From: Clostridia bacterium
GTDB taxonomy: Bacteria; Bacillota_E; SLMV01; PUMD01
NCBI GenBank assembly: GCA_007128555.1
Contig: SKXF01000439.1
Location: 1-9,709, forward strand
Length of the DNA stretch: 9,709 nt
Direction: 5' to 3'
Both the position numbers and the translations under genes were made by a program. A model generated the notes under the pieces. The model was not told where the DNA came from. It saw nothing but the letters and a program-made list of their open reading frames with translations, and did not search any database. Positions within the stretch are counted from its first letter, which is position 1; the number at the start of each line of letters is the position of its first letter. Below, one piece after another: positions 1 to 6,216 of this stretch.

Positions 1-9
1 GGAGGAGGG
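1..9 (+). promoter_or_regulatory. Ribosome binding site of the torD-like gene
   Basis: A purine run GGAGGAGGG opens the window. The core GGAGG (1-5) lies 6 bases before the ATG at 12, and the whole run ends 8 bases before a second in-frame ATG at 18. Either start is possible, giving proteins that differ by two residues. The operon promoter, if it lies directly upstream, is outside the window. Confidence 0.75.
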
Positions 10-11
10 AA

Positions 12-590
12 ATGAAGATGACCCTGCAAAGGCGCATAATGCATTACACCTTCCTGTCTGGTCTTCTCACCGATACGGTAGACCTCAACGTGCTGAGCGA
101 GCTGTCTGACGATAAGGGGATCGCGCGTCCCGTGGCAGAAAGAACGCCAGCATGGTTATCCTCTGGCACAGATGCCAACGTCCGCCTGAGGAAGGAATTT
201 GCCCGCCTGTTCCTGCTACCCGGTGGAGTGAAGCCCTACGAGTCGATATACCGCGGCAAGCACTCGATGCTAATGCAGGAACCGTGGGTCGAAGTGCGCG
301 AGTTCTACACCAGCCGGGGTTGGAAGCTGGACGACTCTCCTCTGCCAGAGGACCATGCAGCTGTGGAACTGTCGTTCATGGCCCACCTCCTCGCCGAAGA
401 TCGACTATCAGATGCAAACGCGTTCTTCTGCGACCACATAGGCCGGTGGATGCCCGATCTGTTCCGGGATATCTACACGAATCAATATGCCGACTTCTAT
501 CAGTCTGTTGCGGAATACGGTCTGGCCTTTCTCCAGGCCGAGGAAGAGCAAACGTGTTTGGATGAAGGAGGTCTATTAACTGATGGGTGA
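12..590 (+). CDS. TorD/DmsD-family molybdoenzyme maturation chaperone
   Basis: This 192-residue cytoplasmic protein has the usual length of TorD-family chaperones. These bind the Tat signal peptide and the apo form of a molybdopterin oxidoreductase, and hold it until cofactor insertion is complete. The family signature is visible in the middle: a PYESIYRG segment (about residues 76-83), then PLPEDHAAVELSFMAHLL (about 111-128), which corresponds to the conserved P-x-DH-x-x-x-EL-x-FM motif. The rest is predicted all-helical, with no signal peptide or membrane segment. The stop codon lies inside the next gene, whose ATG at 583 starts 8 bases before this gene ends. Production is therefore probably translationally coupled to its client, the Tat-dependent catalytic subunit. 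Family assignment is from motif and context; which subfamily (TorD, DmsD, NarJ-like) is not resolved. Confidence 0.87.
   Translation: MKMTLQRRIMHYTFLSGLLTDTVDLNVLSELSDDKGIARPVAERTPAWLSSGTDANVRLRKEFARLFLLPGGVKPYESIYRGKHSMLMQEPWVEVREFYTSRGWKLDDSPLPEDHAAVELSFMAHLLAEDRLSDANAFFCDHIGRWMPDLFRDIYTNQYADFYQSVAEYGLAFLQAEEEQTCLDEGGLLTDG
565..572 (+). promoter_or_regulatory. Ribosome binding site of the molybdoenzyme gene
   Basis: AAGGAGGT is a near-perfect Shine-Dalgarno sequence inside the end of the chaperone gene, 10 bases before the ATG at 583. It fixes that ATG as the start and keeps the Tat signal at the very N-terminus. Confidence 0.8.
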
Positions 591-2847
591 GTCCAACAGG
601 TACCATCTCAGTAGAAGGGGCTTTCTTAAGCTCGCCCTGGGAACGGGTGTTGCGCTGGGAACAGGCATCTCAATGCCCACCTTTGCCAAGGCGGATCGCG
701 AGGGAATCGTAGAAGACTCTGAGCAGATCGTCTCCACCTTCTGCAGCGTATGCAGTGGTGGATGCGGAATAAAGGCCTACGTTGACCGCGGACGGTTGGT
801 TCACCTGGCCGGGAATCCTCATGACCTGGCGGCAGGGGACCCATTTAATCCGGAGGCGGGAGGTCGTCTCTGCGTGAAGGGACAGGCCGCCCTCAAGACC
901 CTGTATGATCCCGATCGCGTGAAGTTCCCCATGAAGAGGACCAACCCTGTCAAGGGATTGGGAGAGGATCCCGGGTTTGTCAGAATCTCCTGGGAGGAAG
1001 CGATCGAGTTGGTCGCCGATGGGCTGAATCGAGTCATTGATGAATACGGACCGGAATCGTTGATGGTGCTGGCGAGGAGCAATCCCTATTCCGTGCGTCT
1101 CGGTAGAGCCATAGGAACGCCGAATTTCGTTGCCCATCAGTCGACCTGCTTTACCACGCAACAAGCAGCTTGGAATGCCATGGTGACTGGCGGGGCGAAG
1201 CCGTGGACCTACGATGTGCAGAATTGCCGGTACATTCTCTCCTTTGGATGGGATGGCCTTGGCAAAGGGAAGAACATGCAGGTGCGCAATACCACGCGGG
1301 CCCTGGAGGCCGGTGCTCGCCTGGTGGTGCTCGATCCGTACCAGTCTATCACCGCATCGAAGGCCCACGAGTGGATCCCGATCACACCGGGCACAGACCT
1401 GGCCTTTTGCCTGGCCATGATCCACGTCATTGTCAGCGAGGAGCTGTATGATCGGCAGTTCGTGAATCGCTACACCCAAGGTATCGAGGAAGTCACCGAG
1501 TTTGCCGCCGAGTACACACCCGGATGGGCGGCCGAGATCACCGGTGTTCCGGAGGAGACCATCACCCGCATTGCTCGGGAGTTTGCCAACACGGCGCCGG
1601 CACACATTCCCAGTCACAAGCGTGATGCCGCGGGTCCGAACTACGCAAACAGTTGGAAGCTGGCCCAGGCGCAGTTGATTCTGAATGCGCTGGTCGGGAC
1701 CATTGACCGCCCGGGCGGTACGGTGTTGTCACGCAACCCGAGCATGCCCGGACTCGATGCGGTGTTTCCACCGCCCGACTATCCTGAACCGCGGAAAGAG
1801 CGGATTGATGCGTGGGAACGAGATAATCCATTATTCAGTAGAAGCATCATCGGCAATTTCGCAACCCTGGCCCACGGTATTCTCAACGAGGACCCGTATC
1901 CACTCAAGGCAGCCCTGGTGCGGGGATACAATACGCTCTCATTCCCCAACGCGGTGAGAATGACCGAAGCTCTTTCCAGCCTGGACTTCATGGTCTGCTG
2001 CGAGATCTATCCCTCAGAGATGGCACAGATCGCGGACGTCGTTCTTCCCGAGCCTCACTGGCTGGAGATCTCGGGATTCAGTGCTCGTGGATATCACAGC
2101 ATGTACCCTCAAATTGCCCTGCGGCTGCCCACGGTCGATTCCCTGCATGATGCCAAGGGCTTCGGGTGGATCATCACGGAACTGGCGAAGGCCATGGGGT
2201 ACGGCGAGTACTTCGAAGGCGTGTCGGGTGCCGAGTTCAACGATCGACAGCTGCGGGCCATCGGCACCTCATGGAAGGAACTGGTCGAGAGTCCGCACGG
2301 CATCTGGGAGGACCGTCAGTCCTTCGAGCCGCGCACAGAATTCAACACCCCGAGTGGGAAGATCGAGCTGTACTCCACCGTACTCAGAGATGCCGGTTAT
2401 GACCCACTACCGCACTGGATGCCCAGGCGGGAGGAGCCGTCCGAGGAATACCCGTATCACTTCCTCATTGGGCGTCCGGCCACGCACAAGATGACGCAGA
2501 CCCAGAACAACCCACTCCTGATGGAGGTCTACCCGGAGAACTACGCCACCATGAACACCGCACTCGGCAAAGAGCTGGGTATCCGTGACGGAGACGAGGT
2601 GTACGTGGAGTCGCGCGTTGGGAAGATCAAGATCAAAGCTCGGCTGATCGAGGGAATCCGCCCGGATTGTGTGCAAGTGATACACGGCTTCGGGCACTGG
2701 AGTCGAGACCTGACCCGCGCACACCAGGTGGGAGCGAACGATGGGGACCTCATTCCCGACATGACCTTTGAGGAAATGGCAGCACTCGGGGATCCCGGGA
2801 TGGGGGCCTGCATGACGGACTTCGGTGTTAAGGTGTACAGAGCGTAG
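583..2847 (+). CDS. Tat-exported molybdopterin oxidoreductase, PsrA/PhsA-like catalytic subunit
   Basis: This 754-residue catalytic subunit belongs to the DMSO reductase superfamily. Residues 10-14 (SRRGF) followed by a hydrophobic stretch to about residue 33 form a twin-arginine signal, so the enzyme should work outside the cytoplasmic membrane. An N-terminal [4Fe-4S] site is seen as C54, C57, C61 and C97, with K99 in the place of the basic residue that usually links cluster and pterin. C189, in STCFTTQQ, is the probable Mo ligand, as in polysulfide, thiosulfate, tetrathionate and arsenate reductases and formate dehydrogenase-like enzymes that use Cys. Later family blocks include ADVVLPEPHWLE and, near residue 625, FLIGRPATHKMTQTQNN, then the C-terminal dinucleotide-binding fold. 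Length matches PsrA/PhsA (about 760). The substrate cannot be read from the sequence: a sulfur-compound reductase is the nearest guess, but an oxidase direction or another oxyanion is possible. Confidence 0.93.
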   Translation: MGESNRYHLSRRGFLKLALGTGVALGTGISMPTFAKADREGIVEDSEQIVSTFCSVCSGGCGIKAYVDRGRLVHLAGNPHDLAAGDPFNPEAGGRLCVKGQAALKTLYDPDRVKFPMKRTNPVKGLGEDPGFVRISWEEAIELVADGLNRVIDEYGPESLMVLARSNPYSVRLGRAIGTPNFVAHQSTCFTTQQAAWNAMVTGGAKPWTYDVQNCRYILSFGWDGLGKGKNMQVRNTTRALEAGARLVVLDPYQSITASKAHEWIPITPGTDLAFCLAMIHVIVSEELYDRQFVNRYTQGIEEVTEFAAEYTPGWAAEITGVPEETITRIAREFANTAPAHIPSHKRDAAGPNYANSWKLAQAQLILNALVGTIDRPGGTVLSRNPSMPGLDAVFPPPDYPEPRKERIDAWERDNPLFSRSIIGNFATLAHGILNEDPYPLKAALVRGYNTLSFPNAVRMTEALSSLDFMVCCEIYPSEMAQIADVVLPEPHWLEISGFSARGYHSMYPQIALRLPTVDSLHDAKGFGWIITELAKAMGYGEYFEGVSGAEFNDRQLRAIGTSWKELVESPHGIWEDRQSFEPRTEFNTPSGKIELYSTVLRDAGYDPLPHWMPRREEPSEEYPYHFLIGRPATHKMTQTQNNPLLMEVYPENYATMNTALGKELGIRDGDEVYVESRVGKIKIKARLIEGIRPDCVQVIHGFGHWSRDLTRAHQVGANDGDLIPDMTFEEMAALGDPGMGACMTDFGVKVYRA

Positions 2848-2860
2848 GTTCCGGCGACGA

Positions 2861-2868
2861 GAGGAGGG
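2861..2868 (+). promoter_or_regulatory. Ribosome binding site of the Fe-S subunit gene
   Basis: GAGGAGGG lies 6 bases before the ATG at 2875, in the 27-base gap after the catalytic subunit gene. It supports this ATG over the next in-frame ATG at 2884. Confidence 0.78.
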
Positions 2869-2874
2869 CCACTG

Positions 2875-3651
2875 ATGGCTGTGATGAATGACCCCGTGAT
2901 GTTAATCGACCAGTCTCTCTGTGTGGGTTGCGAGGCCTGCACGACGGTTTGCAAAACTGTCTACGATGTCTCTGAGGGCATCTTTCGGACGAAGATAGAC
3001 CGCAAGGACACCGGCACCTTTCCGGCAGTGGACAGCAACTACAACAAGAGGGCATGTATGCACTGTAAAGAGTCGGCCTGTGTCATGGCCTGCCCGACCA
3101 ATGCATGCCAGAAGACCTCCGACGGCTTCACCGTGATGGATGATCGCCTGTGCATAGGCTGCAACTACTGCGTGGCCAACTGCCCGTATGGTGCGATCAG
3201 CTATGATCGTTCCAAGAACGCGATTGAGAAGTGTACGCTTTGCCTTCCACGGATCCATGAAGGGTTGCCCCCCCTGTGTGCCGAGACCTGCACATCGCGG
3301 GTGATCCGGTTTGGAGAGCGCGCTGAAATGCTCAATCTCGCCGAAGAACGCGTGGCATCGTTGAAGGACCAGGGCTATGCCCAGGCCAGGGTGTACGGTG
3401 AGACAGAATTGGGGGGGTTGAAAGTGCTATCGGTGCTCAGCAACCAGCCCGATCGGTACGGGCTTCCCGCAGAGCCGCAGATCTCCCTGGGCCTGAGGTT
3501 GTGGCATAAGGTTCCCCTCACGCCAGCAGTTCTCATTGCCGGCGGATTCGTGCTGGGTGCGAACTTCCTCCACACGCGGTTTGTCCAGAAAAAGAGGAAC
3601 GCGGGCCAATCTGAAGAGGAACATCTTGAGACGGGAGGAGATGCCTCGTGA
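2875..3651 (+). CDS. Four-[4Fe-4S] electron-transfer subunit with C-terminal membrane anchor (PsrB/HybA/FdnH-like)
   Basis: This 258-residue ferredoxin-like subunit should carry electrons between the molybdoenzyme and its membrane partner. All sixteen cysteines expected for four cubane clusters are present: C16/C19/C22/C26, C61/C64/C69/C73, C93/C96/C99/C103 and C120/C123/C135/C139. C78 is an additional cysteine. No signal peptide is seen, as is normal for subunits that are co-exported with a Tat-bearing partner. Residues of about 213-236 (from VPLTPAV to HTRF) form one hydrophobic helix, followed by a short charged tail rich in K, R and E. This tail anchor resembles FdnH and HybA more than soluble PsrB or DmsB. 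It lies directly after the catalytic gene, and its stop overlaps the start of the RnfD-like gene. The role is well supported; the direction of electron flow is not known. Confidence 0.93.
   Translation: MAVMNDPVMLIDQSLCVGCEACTTVCKTVYDVSEGIFRTKIDRKDTGTFPAVDSNYNKRACMHCKESACVMACPTNACQKTSDGFTVMDDRLCIGCNYCVANCPYGAISYDRSKNAIEKCTLCLPRIHEGLPPLCAETCTSRVIRFGERAEMLNLAEERVASLKDQGYAQARVYGETELGGLKVLSVLSNQPDRYGLPAEPQISLGLRLWHKVPLTPAVLIAGGFVLGANFLHTRFVQKKRNAGQSEEEHLETGGDAS
3633..3640 (+). promoter_or_regulatory. Ribosome binding site that decides a GTG start
   Basis: GGGAGGAG ends 7 bases before the GTG at 3648. The GTG shares GTGA with the TGA stop of the preceding gene (3649-3651). The site supports GTG initiation and translational coupling of the Fe-S and membrane subunits. 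Confidence 0.78.
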
Positions 3652-4598
3652 CGAACGCAAAGTTGGTGGTGACCCCACCGCCTCATCTCAGCCGCCGGGG
3701 AACAGTGGGTGGTGCCATGCGCGATGTGACCCTGGCACTCCTACCGGTGACCCTTGTCTCCGTCTACTTCTTCCGCGGATATGCACTGATGTTGGTCGCC
3801 GTCTGTATCGTGACCGCGGTACTGACGGAACTGGCATTTCGCAGCCTGATGAACAGGCCCGTGAGTCTGCATGACGGCAGTGCGATCCTCACGGGTCTGT
3901 TTGTGGCTTTGTTACTCCCACCAACGGCGGCTCCCTGGACGGCTGCCGTGGCCACATTTTTGGCGATCGGTGTCGCCAAGGAACTGATGGGCGGGCTGGG
4001 CTGGAACAGGCTCAACCCTGCCCTCTTCGGGCGCGTTGTGATCATCCTGTTGGCCCCAGCGCTTCCCTTTTTGAACCATAGCATCATGCCATGGGCCATT
4101 GATGCAGTGAGCTCAGCCACTCCTCTCGCTCTGCTGAGTCAGGGGGTGGCGATGCCGTCGAACTGGGAACTGTTCACAGCGTTTCCCGGAGGCGCCCTGG
4201 CTGAGACATCCCCGCTGGCCCTTCTCCTGGGGGGCGCCTACCTGCTTAATCGTAGGCACATCAACTGGCGCATTCCCGCGAGCATGATCGGTACGGTTTT
4301 CGTGCTCACTGCTATCCTTGGGCAGAACCCGATCCAGCATATCCTGACCGGTGGAATCATGTTAGGTGCATTTTTCATGGCCACCGACTGGGTTACCAGC
4401 CCGATCAACGACCGTGGGAAAATCGCCTTTGGTGTTGCCATTGGCGCGTTAACCGTGTTGTTCCGCGTTGGGCTTGCACCCACGGAAGGTGTCGCTTTTT
4501 CGATCCTGATCATGAATGCCTTCGTGCCACTTATCGAGAGGTTGACGAAGCGTCCTTCCTTCAGTGAACCCACGGCTACCTCGAAGGCCGCCGGGTAG
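3648..4598 (+). CDS. RnfD/NqrB-family membrane flavoprotein, probable membrane partner of the molybdoenzyme
   Basis: This 316-residue polytopic membrane protein matches RnfD/RsxD in length and motif order, and it lacks the longer N-terminal region of NqrB. Visible family blocks are LHDGSAILTGL and LPPTAAPW (about residues 74-97), GGLGWNRLNPALFGR (about 115-129), SSATPL (155-160), ETSPLALLLGGAYLL (about 186-200), WRIP, and GAFFMATDWVTSP (about 240-252). In RnfD and NqrB the Thr of an S/T-x-A-T motif carries covalently bound FMN, which points to T158 here. Most copies read FMATDPVTSP, so the Trp is a small variation. In known organisms RnfD sits in an rnfCDGEAB cluster. Here none of the other Rnf genes is adjacent, and the gene overlaps that of a molybdoenzyme Fe-S subunit. 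I infer it replaces the NrfD/PsrC-type quinone-reactive subunit. Attachment of FMN would need ApbE, which is not encoded here. Confidence 0.9.
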   Translation: MTNAKLVVTPPPHLSRRGTVGGAMRDVTLALLPVTLVSVYFFRGYALMLVAVCIVTAVLTELAFRSLMNRPVSLHDGSAILTGLFVALLLPPTAAPWTAAVATFLAIGVAKELMGGLGWNRLNPALFGRVVIILLAPALPFLNHSIMPWAIDAVSSATPLALLSQGVAMPSNWELFTAFPGGALAETSPLALLLGGAYLLNRRHINWRIPASMIGTVFVLTAILGQNPIQHILTGGIMLGAFFMATDWVTSPINDRGKIAFGVAIGALTVLFRVGLAPTEGVAFSILIMNAFVPLIERLTKRPSFSEPTATSKAAG

Positions 4599-4612
4599 AA
4601 TCTGTAGCACAT

Positions 4613-4700
4613 AGGTGGGGCAGTGCAGAAAGACAGAGTGAACACCGCATCTAATCTACTCCGCACTACTGCGGAAGGTGCACTGCACTGCCTGCCACCT
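4613..4700 (+). repeat. Large nested inverted repeat after the operon
   Basis: AGGTGGGGCAGTGCA (4613-4627) can pair with TGCACTGCCTGCCACCT (4684-4700), with a two-base bulge. Enclosed between the arms is a second perfect hairpin, TCCGCA (4660-4665), CTAC loop, TGCGGA (4670-4675). It starts 14 bases after the stop of the RnfD-like gene. No T-run follows, so it is not a standard intrinsic terminator; it may end or protect the operon mRNA. The pairing is seen directly, the role is inferred. Confidence 0.5.
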
Positions 4701-4727
4701 CTGTCCAGGGGCAGATCCGGCGCAGGT

Positions 4728-4771
4728 GAATACTCCCATATACCTCCCTTGCTTGCTTAGGAGGTGTATTC
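4728..4771 (+). repeat. Bulged inverted repeat
   Basis: GAATAC (4728-4733) and ACCTCC (4742-4747) are together the complement of GGAGGTGTATTC (4760-4771), with an eight-base interruption on the left side and a twelve-base loop. Like the preceding structure it lacks a T-run. It could be part of the same 3' processing or termination region, or an operator-like site. Confidence 0.35.
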
Positions 4772-5433
4772 AGGATGCTGCGAGGTGACTCCTTCTATTT
4801 CGGATCCCTAACCCCTCTGTATTTTTAGATTAGCATCGTCTGTACTCTCATCTCGCACCTACACTTTGTATGCCATGTGTCCGACCCCTTGCCTAATTGC
4901 AAATCTTACTGAAGCAATTCACAGCAAAACTCCTCCATCCCTCCCCACATTTCCTTATGAAAGAAGACATGGATTAGCAAAAATAAATATCCCTGTTTTG
5001 GTTGTCACAATCGCTTCAGAAAATCACCGCAGGAAGAATAGAGTTCGGTAATTGTCAACGGCCATCTGTGATGAGCGTACCATACAGACAGATTCTCCCC
5101 AACAGGCGATTCAATGCCTGCCAGGCACCCCTTTCAGTGCAGCAGTGGACGGAGCACGCGCTGCAAGCCCAGATGCCGGACTGACGACTCAGAAAAGGAG
5201 AGGAGCCTCGGTGCTAACGCGTGGGACACGGCTGACGAACAGCACTTCACCTGGACATTCACCGTGATCTTTGTTCAATAGGATTCCCATGTGGGTGTGC
5301 GGGAGAACCAGGAATGTGCCTACCTGGCACTGAAACCTGATCAGGGCTACACAGACCTAGTCCGTTATCTTCATGTTGAGGACGAATCAGGGGTCCCGTT
5401 CATGTCGCCGGCTTCAGCAAGAGGAAACTGGAG
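4772..5433. other. Intergenic stretch without a recognisable gene
   Basis: About 660 bases lie between the hairpins and the UPF0178 gene. Roughly 4800-5050 is visibly richer in A and T than the flanking genes. Short reading frames of 60-94 codons occur on the plus strand, but none resembles a known family or has a convincing ribosome binding site. A 13-base palindrome TGCCTG-C-CAGGCA sits at 5115-5127 and could bind a dimeric regulator, with nothing else to support that. No tRNA, rRNA or CRISPR repeat is seen. Confidence 0.5.
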
Positions 5434-5889
5434 TTATCCAAAGATCTTCCGAAGACCGTCTTCAAAACGCTGATCATCATCTGCCGTCCGCTTTCGTGGT
5501 CCGCGAGTGCGCCCTCCCGTTCTTCGGTGTCTGGCCTTCATTTCCCGGATTTCCAGCATGGTGTCAATCGTCTCGGATCGGTATTGCCTACCAGAAGGGC
5601 TCAGGCAGTACGCCTCCTTACCCAGTACCATGGCTGCAAGGCCCCAGTCCTGGGTAACGACGACGTCACCTTGTCTGGATATGTTGAGAATTTTCAGGTC
5701 AGCCGCCTGGGGCGCATCCCCCACAGTGACGTGGCAGTCAGAGTTGATAAGGTGATTATGACTGGCCACGGTGATCACTGCAACTTGCTTCTCGCGAGCC
5801 ACTGCATTACATATCGCGAGCACCGTTCGTGGACATGCATCCGCATCCACGATGATCCGCGCCGATATTGCCTCGGATTCATCAGGCAC
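5434..5889 (-). CDS. UPF0178 (DUF188) family protein, YaiI/YqxD-like
   Basis: Read from the GTG at 5889, this gives 151 residues, almost exactly the length of E. coli YaiI. The family signature IIVDADACP stands at about residues 11-19. It is followed by AVITVASHNH, the block GDAPQAADLKIL, GDVVVTQDWGLAAMVL, and a C-terminal half containing LSPSGRQY and a basic RTGGRTRGPRK tail. These proteins have a PIN-like fold with conserved Asp residues; no biochemical function is firmly established. The start was chosen because GAGGGGG lies 7 bases upstream of the GTG and because an earlier in-frame ATG at 6033 would add 48 residues that the family lacks. It is divergent from the helicase gene, with 327 bases between them. 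Identity is confident, function unknown. Confidence 0.88.
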   Translation of the reverse strand: MPDESEAISARIIVDADACPRTVLAICNAVAREKQVAVITVASHNHLINSDCHVTVGDAPQAADLKILNISRQGDVVVTQDWGLAAMVLGKEAYCLSPSGRQYRSETIDTMLEIREMKARHRRTGGRTRGPRKRTADDDQRFEDGLRKIFG

Positions 5890-6216
5890 AGTGTCACCCC
5901 CTCTACGTATTGAAGCGCTTTCCCCAGCAGCTCCCTTACCGATTACCCAGTCAAGTGCGTTTGCACATGCATCTCCTACACTATAGCATGTATTCGGGGT
6001 ACTGACCTCTGCTAGGTGTTCTTGCACGGTCACGATCTAAGGTATGTGACCTTCACAAGATACGATTAAACTCATACCCCTGTCATGATGCTTCTGAAGC
6101 TGCGTCGAAACCCGTCTCGGCGCCGCCACACATATGCAGCGCATAACGGATATGAGGCATGATGACATGTTATTGTTAATCATCAACCCCATCTGGGTAA
6201 TGAAGGAGTACGAAAA
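5890..6216. promoter_or_regulatory. Divergent intergenic region between the UPF0178 and helicase genes
   Basis: These 327 bases must hold the promoters of two divergent genes. On the minus strand TATAGT (5980-5985) is a fair -10 box, about 90 bases before the UPF0178 start, but the -35 match 17-18 bases upstream of it is weak. Small inverted repeats are seen: GTGC-GTTT-GCAC near 5955-5966, TATGC-AGC-GCATA at 6133-6145, and TGATGA/TCATCA at 6160-6165 and 6180-6185, within the probable helicase leader. None is strong enough to name a regulator. Confidence 0.4.
6203..6208 (+). promoter_or_regulatory. Ribosome binding site of the helicase gene
   Basis: AAGGAG sits 8 bases before the ATG at 6217. 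This start places the Q motif close to the N-terminus, as usual for DEAD-box proteins. Confidence 0.75.

Noticed and set aside
670..1617. Long open frame (315 codons) on the minus strand inside the molybdoenzyme gene
   Set aside because: It is fully contained in a gene with unmistakable family motifs, encodes nothing recognisable, and is a codon-bias shadow of the GC-rich opposite strand.
3648..4598. Presence of a full Rnf complex
   Set aside because: Only the D subunit is present. Neither RnfC, G, E, A nor B motifs appear; the adjacent Fe-S protein has the 16-Cys PsrB/HybA pattern, not the RnfB or RnfC pattern.
4600..4830. Rho-independent terminator of the operon
   Set aside because: Stem-loops are present but none is followed by a T-run. 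The only T-run (around 4822) has no stem before it.
5115..5127. Palindrome TGCCTG-C-CAGGCA as a regulator binding site
   Set aside because: It is a single short palindrome with no promoter or gene start nearby, so it is not distinguishable from chance.
4866..5473. Several short plus-strand open frames (60-94 codons) as possible small genes
   Set aside because: They overlap one another in different frames, lack convincing ribosome binding sites and show no recognisable motif.
5890..6033. N-terminal extension of the UPF0178 protein from an ATG at 6033
   Set aside because: It would add 48 residues absent from the family, while the GTG at 5889 has a ribosome binding site at the right distance and gives the normal length.
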